DNA from: Actinomyces sp.
GTDB taxonomy: Bacteria > Actinomycetota > Acidimicrobiia > Acidimicrobiales > Aldehydirespiratoraceae
Length of the DNA: 13,264 nucleotides
Assembly (NCBI GenBank): GCA_003697065.1
Contig: RFFY01000774.1
Span: 1 to 13,264, forward strand
Direction: 5' to 3'
Shown: piece by piece, positions 1-6,060 of the stretch
Position numbering within the stretch: position 1 is the stretch's first letter
How the letters are laid out: every line of letters begins with the position of its first letter
Translations under genes and position numbers: made by a program
Notes under the pieces: model-generated
The model's input: only the letters and a program-made list of their open reading frames with translations
Database searches by the model: none
Told to the model about the DNA's origin: nothing

Positions 1-632
1 CCATCGTCGCCGACTCGACGGTGCGGATCGTCGGGCCCTCGTGCGGACGGACCCAGGAGGGCAGCGGCTTCGCCGTGGCCGACGACATCGTGGCCACCAA
101 CGCCCACGTGGTCGCCACCCTCGACGAGATCCACGTCAGGACCCTCGACGGGCGCGACCTTCCCGGTGAGGTCGTGGCCCTCGACCTGGTGGACGACCTC
201 GCCCTGGTGCGGGTGCCCGGGGGAGGTTTCACCCCCCTCGAGTTGGCTCCCGATGAGGAGGTACCCGACGGCACCACCGGCGCCCTGATCGGGTGGGAGG
301 ACGACGCCACACCCGAGCCGGTGCCCTTCCGGATCGACCGTCCGGTCACCGTCCGGATCGAGAAGGTCCTCGACACCGAACGCATCGAACGCCCCTCGTG
401 GCTGGTGGCCGCCGACGTCGAGTCGGGTGACTCGGGCGCCGCCCTCGTCGACGCCCGGGGACGTGTCGTCGGGGTGGCCTACGCCACGACCCGACGCAAC
501 GCCGGGGTGGCGTACGCGACCCGGGCGTCGGTGCTGGCCCGGCTTCTCGCCTCGAGCGACACGACGGTGCCGGTCGACGTCCCCGGCTGCGCCAAGGCGG
601 TCGAGGCGCCCGGTGACACCAGCGGGTACTGA
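1..632 (+). CDS. MarP-like membrane serine protease, C-terminal protease domain (5' end outside window)
   Basis: This is the 3' part of a trypsin-fold (S1 family) serine protease; the first full codon in the window is at position 3, and the reading frame is open to the left edge. Numbering from the GTG at 21, the catalytic triad is visible: His29 in TNAHVV, Asp59 in VDDLALV and Ser138 in SGDSGAAL. The order and spacing match the protease domain of mycobacterial MarP (Rv3671c), a periplasmic acid-resistance protease with four N-terminal membrane helices. Cys8 (PSCGR) and a Cys near the C-terminus (VPGCAKA) sit where MarP has the two cysteines that form its activating disulfide. The membrane part should lie upstream of the window. 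The GTG at 21 is therefore an internal Val codon and not the real start. The gene converges on the ferredoxin gene. An HtrA/DegP protease is less likely because no PDZ domain follows the catalytic Ser. Confidence 0.85.
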   Translation, partial: IVADSTVRIVGPSCGRTQEGSGFAVADDIVATNAHVVATLDEIHVRTLDGRDLPGEVVALDLVDDLALVRVPGGGFTPLELAPDEEVPDGTTGALIGWEDDATPEPVPFRIDRPVTVRIEKVLDTERIERPSWLVAADVESGDSGAALVDARGRVVGVAYATTRRNAGVAYATRASVLARLLASSDTTVPVDVPGCAKAVEAPGDTSGY

Positions 633-653
633 CGGGCGGGGCACCCGACGCCG

Positions 654-719
654 CCGCCTGAGGCGGGCAGGGGCAGGTCGCGCCGGACGCGGCACGGGGG
701 CCGCCACGGGCGGCCCCCG
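654..719. terminator. Bidirectional GC hairpin between convergent genes
   Basis: The gap between the protease and the ferredoxin gene (633-770) holds a perfect 11-bp stem: CGGGGGCCGCC at 695-705 pairs with GGCGGCCCCCG at 709-719 around the loop ACG. A smaller hairpin, CCGCC-TGA-GGCGG, lies at 654-666. No T-run follows on either strand, as is common for actinobacterial terminators. The position between two converging genes fits termination from both sides. Nothing else is visible in this gap. Confidence 0.65.
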
Positions 720-770
720 GAGACTCTGACGACGGTCCGGTCGAGCCGGGGCGTCAGGTGCGCCGCGCGC

Positions 771-1004
771 TCAGACCTCGATGAAGATGCACTCGCCGGG
801 GCACTCCTCGGCGGCCTCGATGACGGCCTCCTCCTGGCCGGCGGGCACGTTGGCCAGCCCCTCGGGGCCGCCCGGGTCGGAGAAGACCTTGTCGCCCTCC
901 TTGACGTAGGCGAGCCCGTCGTCGAGCAAGGTGAAGACGTCGGGGGCGATCTCCTCGCAGAGACCATCGCCGGTGCACAGATCCTGGTCGATCCAGACCT
1001 TCAT
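771..1004 (-). CDS. Small [3Fe-4S]-type ferredoxin
   Basis: This 77-residue acidic protein is a one-electron carrier, probably cytoplasmic, of the kind that feeds cytochrome P450s and other oxygenases. The cluster ligands are Cys10, Cys16 and Cys68. In the motif CTGDGLC the place of the second Cys of a [4Fe-4S] site is taken by Asp13, which is typical of [3Fe-4S] ferredoxins. The C-terminal motif is CPGEC, so there is an extra Cys72 that is not needed for the cluster. The segment between Cys16 and Cys68 is about 14 residues longer than in usual 63-65-residue P450 ferredoxins and is Gly/Pro-rich. The ATG at 1002-1004 has an AGAGGA ribosome-binding site upstream on the minus strand. The gene is divergent from ARC. 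No P450 or reductase is in the window, so its partner is unknown. Confidence 0.9.
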   Translation of the reverse strand: MKVWIDQDLCTGDGLCEEIAPDVFTLLDDGLAYVKEGDKVFSDPGGPEGLANVPAGQEEAVIEAAEECPGECIFIEV

Positions 1005-1069
1005 GGGTCAGCATCCTCTTTCGGTTCGGACAGCGGGCTCGCGCGCCGCGGGACGTCGCGATGGTCGGC

Positions 1070-1095
1070 AGTGTAGCCGTCGTCGTGAATATCAA
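1070..1095 (-). promoter_or_regulatory. Candidate ferredoxin promoter
   Basis: On the minus strand a TACACT box (1070-1075) fits the TANNNT -10 pattern about 65 bp upstream of the ferredoxin ATG. TTGATA (1090-1095) resembles a -35 box, but the spacer is only 14 bp, so the -35 call is weak. The region 1005-1237 separates two divergent genes and contains only regulatory signals. Confidence 0.4.
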
Positions 1096-1150
1096 CGGTC
1101 ATCTTCGTGGAAATCGAAGGGGGCGTTCACCCGCGGCGATGGCACCGGTC

Positions 1151-1156
1151 TAGGGT
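1151..1156 (+). promoter_or_regulatory. Candidate -10 box of the ARC promoter
   Basis: TAGGGT matches the actinobacterial TANNNT -10 pattern. Transcription would start near 1163, giving an ARC leader of about 75 nt. No good -35 box is seen at normal spacing, which is usual for actinobacteria. The same hexamer occurs before dop, and TAGGTT occurs before aapJ. Confidence 0.5.
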
Positions 1157-1169
1157 GACCACAGGTCAC
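1155..1169. promoter_or_regulatory. Inverted repeat overlapping the ARC -10 box, likely operator
   Basis: GTGACC-ACA-GGTCAC is a perfect 6-bp inverted repeat with a 3-bp spacer. It starts inside the TAGGGT box and covers the expected transcription start. A dimeric regulator bound here would block RNA polymerase, so a repressor is the simplest reading. The regulator is not identified. Confidence 0.5.
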
Positions 1170-1237
1170 GACGCCCGCCGTCGTGCCGACAGGAACCACA
1201 GCGACGACGGGTACCCACATCCGTCCGGGAGGAGCCC

Positions 1238-2995
1238 ATGGTCGAATCGGGCAGCGCACACGAGGGTCGGGCCGACGGCGACGAGGTGGCGCGCCTGCGG
1301 ACCCTCGTGGCCGAGCTCGAGGAGGAGGTGGCGAGCCTGCGTCGGCGCCTCCAGGACGCCCCCAAGCGGGTGCGGGCCCTCGAGGAGCGCCTCCTCGAGG
1401 CACGGGGACAACTCGCCCAGGCGGTCAGCCAGAACGAGAAGCTGACCTACACCCTGCGCGAGGCCCGCGAGCACATCGCCGCCCTGCGCGACGAGGTCGA
1501 CAAGCTCACCCAGCCCCCGTCGGCCTACGGCACCGTGCTCGGTGTCAACGACGACGGCACCGTCGACGTCCACGTGGGCGGCCGCAAGATGCGGGCGTCG
1601 GCGCATCCCGATCTCGGCGACCGCCTCGAGCGGGGCCAGGAGGTCGTGCTCAACGAGTCGTTCAACGTGGTCGCCGCCCGCGAGCCCGAGGCCACCGGCG
1701 AGGTCGCCACCATCAAGGAGCTCCTCGACGGGGAGCGGGCGATGGTGGTCGGACGGGCGGACGAGCAGAGGGTCGTCGAGATCGGCAGCCACCTGGCGGG
1801 GGTACCCCTGCGCGCCGGCGACCAGGTGCTCGTCGAGCCCCGGGCCGGTGTCGTGCTGGAGCGTCTCCCGCGCCCCGAGGTCGAGGACCTCGTCCTCGAG
1901 GAGGTTCCCGACATCACCTACGCGGACGTGGGCGGGCTCGACGAACAGATCGAGCAGATCGTCGACGCCGTCGAGCTGCCCTTCCTGCACCAGGAGCTCT
2001 TCGCCCGCTACGACCTGCCCGCACCCAAGGGCATCTTGTTGTACGGCCCGCCGGGCTGCGGCAAGACCCTGATCGCCAAGGCGGTGGCGAACTCCCTGGC
2101 CAAGCGGGTGGCCGAGGTCACCGGCGACGAACGGGCCCGCAGCTTCTTCTTGAACATCAAGGGGCCCGAGCTGCTGAACAAGTACGTGGGCGAGACCGAG
2201 CGCCAGATCCGCCTCGTGTTTCAGCGGGCCCGGGAAAAGAGCGAGGAGGGCTGGCCCGTCATCGTCTTCTTCGACGAGATGGAGTCCCTGTTCCGTACCC
2301 GCGGCAGCGGGATCAGCTCCGACATCGAATCGACGATCGTGCCCCAGCTCCTGGCCGAGATCGACGGGGTCGAGACCCTGCGCAACGTCATCGTCATCGG
2401 TGCCTCCAACCGGGAGGACCTCATCGATCCGGCCATCCTGCGTCCCGGTCGCCTCGACGTGAAGATCAAGATCGAGCGTCCGGACGCCGAGGCGGCCACC
2501 GCCATCTTCTCCCGTTACCTGACCCCCGATCTGCCCCTGGCCGCCGACGTGGTGGAGAGCGCCGGCGGCGGCGATCCGGCCAAGGCGGTGCAGGCCCTCA
2601 TCGAGGATGCCGTCGCCGAGATGTACCGGGTCGACGAGGCCAACCGCTTCCTCGAGGTCACCTACCAGAACGGTGACAAGGAGATCATGTACTTCAAGGA
2701 CTTCGCGTCGGGGGCCATGATCGAAAACATCGTCCGGCGGGCCAAGAAGCTCGCCATCAAGCGCGAGATCGCCGGGGGTGAGCCCGGGATCCGGGGCGAG
2801 GACCTCAGCGCCTCCATCCGCCAGGAGTTCCGCGAGCACGAGGATCTCCCCAACACGACCAACCCCGACGACTGGGCGAAGATCTCGGGCAAGAAGGGCG
2901 AGCGCATCGTGTACGTGCGCACCCTCGTCGGGGCCGAGGAGCGGGCCGAGGGCGGCCGCTCGATCGAGCGGGTCACCACCGGCCAGTACCTCTGA
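1238..2995 (+). CDS. arc: Proteasome-associated AAA ATPase ARC/Mpa
   Basis: This 585-residue cytoplasmic ATPase (called mpa in mycobacteria) forms a hexameric ring that binds pupylated proteins, unfolds them and feeds them into the 20S proteasome. Residues about 15-90 form the coiled coil that captures Pup. Two OB-fold domains follow at about 93-214, then the AAA domain from about 225. The Walker A motif is GPPGCGKT (270-277), Walker B is VIVFFDE with Asp346-Glu347, and the RPGR arginine-finger region is at 402-405. The protein ends in GQYL; the penultimate Tyr584 is the docking signal for pockets on the PrcA ring. The length is close to that of mycobacterial Mpa (about 609). The ATG at 1238 follows GGAGGAG (1228-1234). 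No strong terminator is seen before the transporter genes. All key parts are present, so it should be functional. Confidence 0.97.
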   Translation: MVESGSAHEGRADGDEVARLRTLVAELEEEVASLRRRLQDAPKRVRALEERLLEARGQLAQAVSQNEKLTYTLREAREHIAALRDEVDKLTQPPSAYGTVLGVNDDGTVDVHVGGRKMRASAHPDLGDRLERGQEVVLNESFNVVAAREPEATGEVATIKELLDGERAMVVGRADEQRVVEIGSHLAGVPLRAGDQVLVEPRAGVVLERLPRPEVEDLVLEEVPDITYADVGGLDEQIEQIVDAVELPFLHQELFARYDLPAPKGILLYGPPGCGKTLIAKAVANSLAKRVAEVTGDERARSFFLNIKGPELLNKYVGETERQIRLVFQRAREKSEEGWPVIVFFDEMESLFRTRGSGISSDIESTIVPQLLAEIDGVETLRNVIVIGASNREDLIDPAILRPGRLDVKIKIERPDAEAATAIFSRYLTPDLPLAADVVESAGGGDPAKAVQALIEDAVAEMYRVDEANRFLEVTYQNGDKEIMYFKDFASGAMIENIVRRAKKLAIKREIAGGEPGIRGEDLSASIRQEFREHEDLPNTTNPDDWAKISGKKGERIVYVRTLVGAEERAEGGRSIERVTTGQYL

Positions 2996-3085
2996 ACCCC
3001 CCGGCCTGCGCGGCGGTTCCCCGGCGTTGCAGGGCCTGCGCCGACAATCGTGTCCCCGGGTCGACACGCGGGGTGGCGCGCGCGC

Positions 3086-3091
3086 TAGGTT
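3086..3091 (+). promoter_or_regulatory. Candidate -10 box of the aap operon promoter
   Basis: TAGGTT fits the TANNNT pattern. The gap 2996-3198 contains no gene. TCGACA at 3061-3066 could be a -35 box, but the 19-bp spacer is long. Transcription would begin near 3098-3100, giving a leader of about 100 nt before the ATG at 3199. A separate promoter here would uncouple the transporter from ARC, at least in part. Confidence 0.45.
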
Positions 3092-3099
3092 GGCGCCCC

Positions 3100-3113
3100 G
3101 TGACCAACGTCAC
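3100..3113. promoter_or_regulatory. CRP/FNR-like inverted repeat at the aap promoter
   Basis: GTGACCAACGTCAC reads as GTGA-N6-TCAC, the core of a CRP/FNR-family (GlxR-like) binding site. It lies just after the -10 box, at the expected start of transcription, a position that fits repression. The half-site GTGAC is the same as in the inverted repeat before ARC, but the spacing differs. The flanking bases are C and G and not the T and A of the full consensus. Confidence 0.35.
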
Positions 3114-3198
3114 GCACGACAACGAGGTCGTGGCGACGGATCGGTCCGGGACACCGGTGCCGAGCGTCGTGACCACATCCCCGGAGGAGACACACATC

Positions 3199-4368
3199 AT
3201 GCGAAAGAGCATCGTGATCCGCGTGCTCGCCGTCCTGTTGGGCTTCGCCTTGCTGGCGACCGCCTGCGGCGACGACGACAGCACCGGTGAGAGCACGAGC
3301 GAGACACCCACCACCAGCGAGGCCGACACCGGTGGTAGCGACACCGGTGGCAGCGACCAGGGTTCGACCGGCAGCGAGGACCAGGTGGAGGCCACCCAGG
3401 GCGGCAGCCTCCTCGACACCGTCATCGAGCGCGGCACCCTGAACTGTGGCGTGTCGGGTTCGGCCGTGGCGTTCTCGGAGACCCAGCCCGACGGCTCGGT
3501 CACCGGCCTCGACGCCGACTTCTGCCGCTACGTGGCCGCCGCCGTGCTCGGCGACGCCAGTGCCGTGAACTTCGTCGCCTTGACCGCGGCCGAGCGCTTC
3601 ACCGCCGTGCAGACCGGCGAGGTCGACGTGCTCATGCGCAACACGACCTGGACCCAGAGCCGCGACACCGACGTCGGCATGGACTTCGGCCCGACGACCT
3701 ACTACGACGGCCAGCAGCTGATGGCCCGGGCCTCCGACGGCTTCTCGGCCTCCTCGGACATCCCCGATCTCGAGGGCGCGACGGTGTGCACCAACGCCGG
3801 TACGACCACCGAGAAGAACATCGCCGAGGCGGCGGCCGCCGCCGGGGTGAACATCACCCTCAACACCTTCGAGGACTACGACATCGTGATGGACAACTTC
3901 CTGAACGGGTCGTGCGACGTCGTCACCACCGACGGTTCGGGCCTCGTCGGCCGCAAGGCCAAGCAGCAGCCCGAGGGTGAGGAGTGGGTCATCTTCCCGG
4001 CCACGCCCATCTCCAAGGAGCCGCTCGGTCCCACCTACCGTCAGAACGACTCCAAGTGGGCCGACGTCATCAACTGGTCGGTGTACTCGTCGATCATCTT
4101 CGACGAAAAGGGTGTGACCTCCGCCAACGCCGACGACCAGAAGGCCAACCCGGTCGACGCCGAGGTCGGCCGCCTGCTCGGTGGTGAGGGCGAGCTCCAG
4201 ACCGCCATGGGTCTGCCTGCCGACGCCTTCTACCAGGCCGTCAAGCAGGTGGGGAACTACGACGAGATCTACACCCGCAACCTCGGGCCCGTCGGTCTCG
4301 TCCGCGCCGGATCGGCCAACGCCCGCTGGACCGAGGGCGGCCTGATCTACGCCCCGCCGGCCCGCTGA
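3199..4368 (+). CDS. aapJ: Amino-acid ABC transporter substrate-binding lipoprotein, AapJ-like
   Basis: This 389-residue protein is the extracytoplasmic binding protein of a general polar amino-acid importer (SBP_bac_3 family). Residues 1-22 form a lipoprotein signal peptide (two positive charges, hydrophobic core, LLATAC), so Cys23 is the lipid anchor. Residues about 24-69 are a Ser/Thr/Gly/Asp-rich linker. The binding domain runs from about 70 to 360; the stretches GLDADFCRYVAAAV, LTAAERFTAVQTGEVDVL and MRNTTWTQSRDT closely match AapJ of Rhizobium. Cys83, Cys109, Cys197 and Cys239 could form two disulfides. The frame stays open upstream to 3073, but the ATG at 3199 follows GGAGGAG (3183-3189) and places the signal peptide at the N-terminus, so it is the better start. 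It is the first gene of the importer unit and is followed by a strong hairpin. Confidence 0.92.
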   Translation: MRKSIVIRVLAVLLGFALLATACGDDDSTGESTSETPTTSEADTGGSDTGGSDQGSTGSEDQVEATQGGSLLDTVIERGTLNCGVSGSAVAFSETQPDGSVTGLDADFCRYVAAAVLGDASAVNFVALTAAERFTAVQTGEVDVLMRNTTWTQSRDTDVGMDFGPTTYYDGQQLMARASDGFSASSDIPDLEGATVCTNAGTTTEKNIAEAAAAAGVNITLNTFEDYDIVMDNFLNGSCDVVTTDGSGLVGRKAKQQPEGEEWVIFPATPISKEPLGPTYRQNDSKWADVINWSVYSSIIFDEKGVTSANADDQKANPVDAEVGRLLGGEGELQTAMGLPADAFYQAVKQVGNYDEIYTRNLGPVGLVRAGSANARWTEGGLIYAPPAR

Positions 4369-4428
4369 CACGGCCGTGACCGGCGGCGGGATCCCCACCG
4401 CCGTCCGGTGACATCCAGCAGTCCCGCC

Positions 4429-4460
4429 GGGGGGAGAGGGTCGAGGGACCCTCTCCCCCC
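4429..4460 (+). terminator. Intercistronic stem-loop after the binding-protein gene
   Basis: GGGGGGAGAGGGTC (4429-4442) pairs perfectly with GACCCTCTCCCCCC (4447-4460) around the 4-nt loop GAGG. No T-run follows. Such stems after a binding-protein gene usually stop part of the transcription or protect the 3' end of the upstream message, so that binding protein is made in excess over permease. The rest of the gap 4369-4535 contains a tandem 12-bp duplication, CCCCGTCGCCGG, at 4472-4495, and no gene. Confidence 0.7.
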
Positions 4461-4535
4461 AGGGCGGGGCGCCCCGTCGCCGGCCCCGTCGCCGGCTCCC
4501 ACCTGCACCCCCGTCGCCCTGCTTCCGGAGTCCCG

Positions 4536-6059
4536 GTGACCGCCACCCACACCGAGCATCCCGCCGCCGCCCGACCGCCCCTGTGGCGAGACGCCACCGT
4601 CATCAAATGGACGGCCCAGATCGGTCTGCTGGCCGTCACCTTGGCGGCACTGGCCTTCCTCGTCAGCCAGGCCGGCGACAACCTGAACACCCGCGGGATC
4701 AAGACCGGCTTCGACTTCCTGTCGAACCCGCCCGGGATCCAGCTCTCCGAGGGCATCGACACCAAGCCCGACACCGGGGCCCGGGCCCTGTGGGTCGGCA
4801 TGGTCAACACCCTGCGCATCTCGGTGGCGGGCATCGTGTTCGCCACCATCTTGGGCACGATCGTCGGCATCGCCCGCCTCTCGCGGAACTGGATCGTGGC
4901 CAAGGTCGCCACCGTCTACGTCGAGACCATCCGCAACGTCCCCCTCCTCGTCCAGATCATCTTCTTCTTCGCCGTGGTGGGGGCCCTGCCCAACCTGACG
5001 ACCGAGACCGGCCCCCTGCCCGACTGGCTCTACATCTCCAACAAGGGCATCGCCCTGCCCCGGGTGTTCCCCGTCGACGGCTTCTTCCAGTGGGCGGCCT
5101 TCATGCTGATCGGTGCGGTCGTCGCCCGGGTCGTGTACCGCCGCCGCAACGCCCGCCACGACGCCACCGGCGAGGTCACCTACCCCGTCTTGTCGGCGGT
5201 CGCCACCCTGGTGGCGTTCGCCGTGGTCGGCTGGTTCGCCCATCCCCTGGTCGGCTTCCTGGGCCCGATCTTCGGCGCCTTGGCCGATCTGGTGTCCTCG
5301 ATACCCCAGATCGTGCTCCAGATCGTGCTGGTCGCCGTGGCTCTCGGTGCCGCCGCCCGCTGGATCCGCACCTTCTGGCGTTCCTTCGACAGTCCCGCCG
5401 GCCGTGCCCGTCTCACCGACGACGACTGGTTCCGCATCATCTTCGCCGGGGTGCTGGGGGTGCTCGCCTCGGGGGTGGTCGTGCTGTGGCCCGGCTTGTC
5501 GTCGTGGCTGCTCAACTCGACCCACGACCTGCTGCGCCTCCTCGAGGGCCGCTTCTCCTTCGGGGACTGGAGCCGCCCGTGGGACGCCATGCAGCCGGTC
5601 ATCGAGGTCCCGGGACGCTTCCCCCGCTACGGCCCCCAGGGGCTGACCCTGCGCCCGGCCTTCGCCGCCGTGTTTCTCGGCGTGGTGCTGTACACGGCGG
5701 CCTTCATCGCCGAGATCGTCCGGGGCGGCATCCTGGCCGTACCCAAGGGCCAGCTCGAAGCGGCGGCCGCCGTGGGTCTCACCCGCGCCCAGTCCCTGCG
5801 CCACATCGTGTTGCCCCAGGCCTTCCGCATCATCCTGCCCCCGGTCGGCAACCAGTACCTGAACCTCACCAAGAACACGACCCTGGCCATCGCCGTCGGC
5901 TACAGCGACCTGGTCCAGGTGGGCCAGACCCTCTACAACCAGACCGGCCGCACCCTCGAGGTGGTGGGCATCTGGATGCTCTTCTATCTCGCCGTGTCGC
6001 TCGGGTTGTCGGCCATCGTCAACTTCTGGAACGTCCGTCTGAAGCTGGTGGAGCGCTGA
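4536..6059 (+). CDS. aapQ: Amino-acid ABC transporter permease, AapQ-like
   Basis: This 507-residue membrane protein is one of two permease subunits that form the transport channel. A first membrane helix lies at about residues 25-45. The conserved segment starting MVNTLRISVAGIVFATILG, followed by RLSRNW and YVETIRNVPLLVQI, is characteristic of AapQ. The EAA loop that contacts the ATPase is EAAAAVG (408-414) followed by IVLPQ. The C-terminal part reads NQYLNLTKNTTLAIAVGYSDL, again AapQ-like. Between the third helix and the EAA half lies a hydrophobic insert that makes the protein about 100 residues longer than Rhizobium AapQ (about 400). The GTG start at 4536 is preceded by GGAG (4527-4530). 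The stop codon lies one base before the next gene's ATG, so the two permeases are translationally coupled. Confidence 0.9.
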   Translation: MTATHTEHPAAARPPLWRDATVIKWTAQIGLLAVTLAALAFLVSQAGDNLNTRGIKTGFDFLSNPPGIQLSEGIDTKPDTGARALWVGMVNTLRISVAGIVFATILGTIVGIARLSRNWIVAKVATVYVETIRNVPLLVQIIFFFAVVGALPNLTTETGPLPDWLYISNKGIALPRVFPVDGFFQWAAFMLIGAVVARVVYRRRNARHDATGEVTYPVLSAVATLVAFAVVGWFAHPLVGFLGPIFGALADLVSSIPQIVLQIVLVAVALGAAARWIRTFWRSFDSPAGRARLTDDDWFRIIFAGVLGVLASGVVVLWPGLSSWLLNSTHDLLRLLEGRFSFGDWSRPWDAMQPVIEVPGRFPRYGPQGLTLRPAFAAVFLGVVLYTAAFIAEIVRGGILAVPKGQLEAAAAVGLTRAQSLRHIVLPQAFRIILPPVGNQYLNLTKNTTLAIAVGYSDLVQVGQTLYNQTGRTLEVVGIWMLFYLAVSLGLSAIVNFWNVRLKLVER

Positions 6060-6060
6060 G

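Noticed and set aside
1166..3067. Long minus-strand open frame (633 codons) opposite ARC
   Set aside because: ARC is certain on the other strand; the antisense product has low-complexity composition and no motif.
3049..3068. Small inverted repeat CGTGTC/GACACG as a terminator after ARC
   Set aside because: The 6-bp stem with an 8-nt loop is weak and overlaps the aapJ promoter region, so it is not convincing.
3073..3198. Upstream in-frame starts for aapJ, including a GTG at 3100 right after the -10 box that could be leaderless
   Set aside because: They would put 33-42 hydrophilic residues before the lipoprotein signal peptide; the ATG at 3199 has a strong ribosome-binding site.
4472..4495. 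Tandem 12-bp duplication CCCCGTCGCCGG before aapQ
   Set aside because: Two short copies in GC-rich spacer DNA are probably a chance slippage product with no clear role.
3085..5804. Two minus-strand open frames (437 and 485 codons) opposite aapJ and aapQ
   Set aside because: Both mirror the codon structure of the real genes and show no domain or ribosome-binding site.
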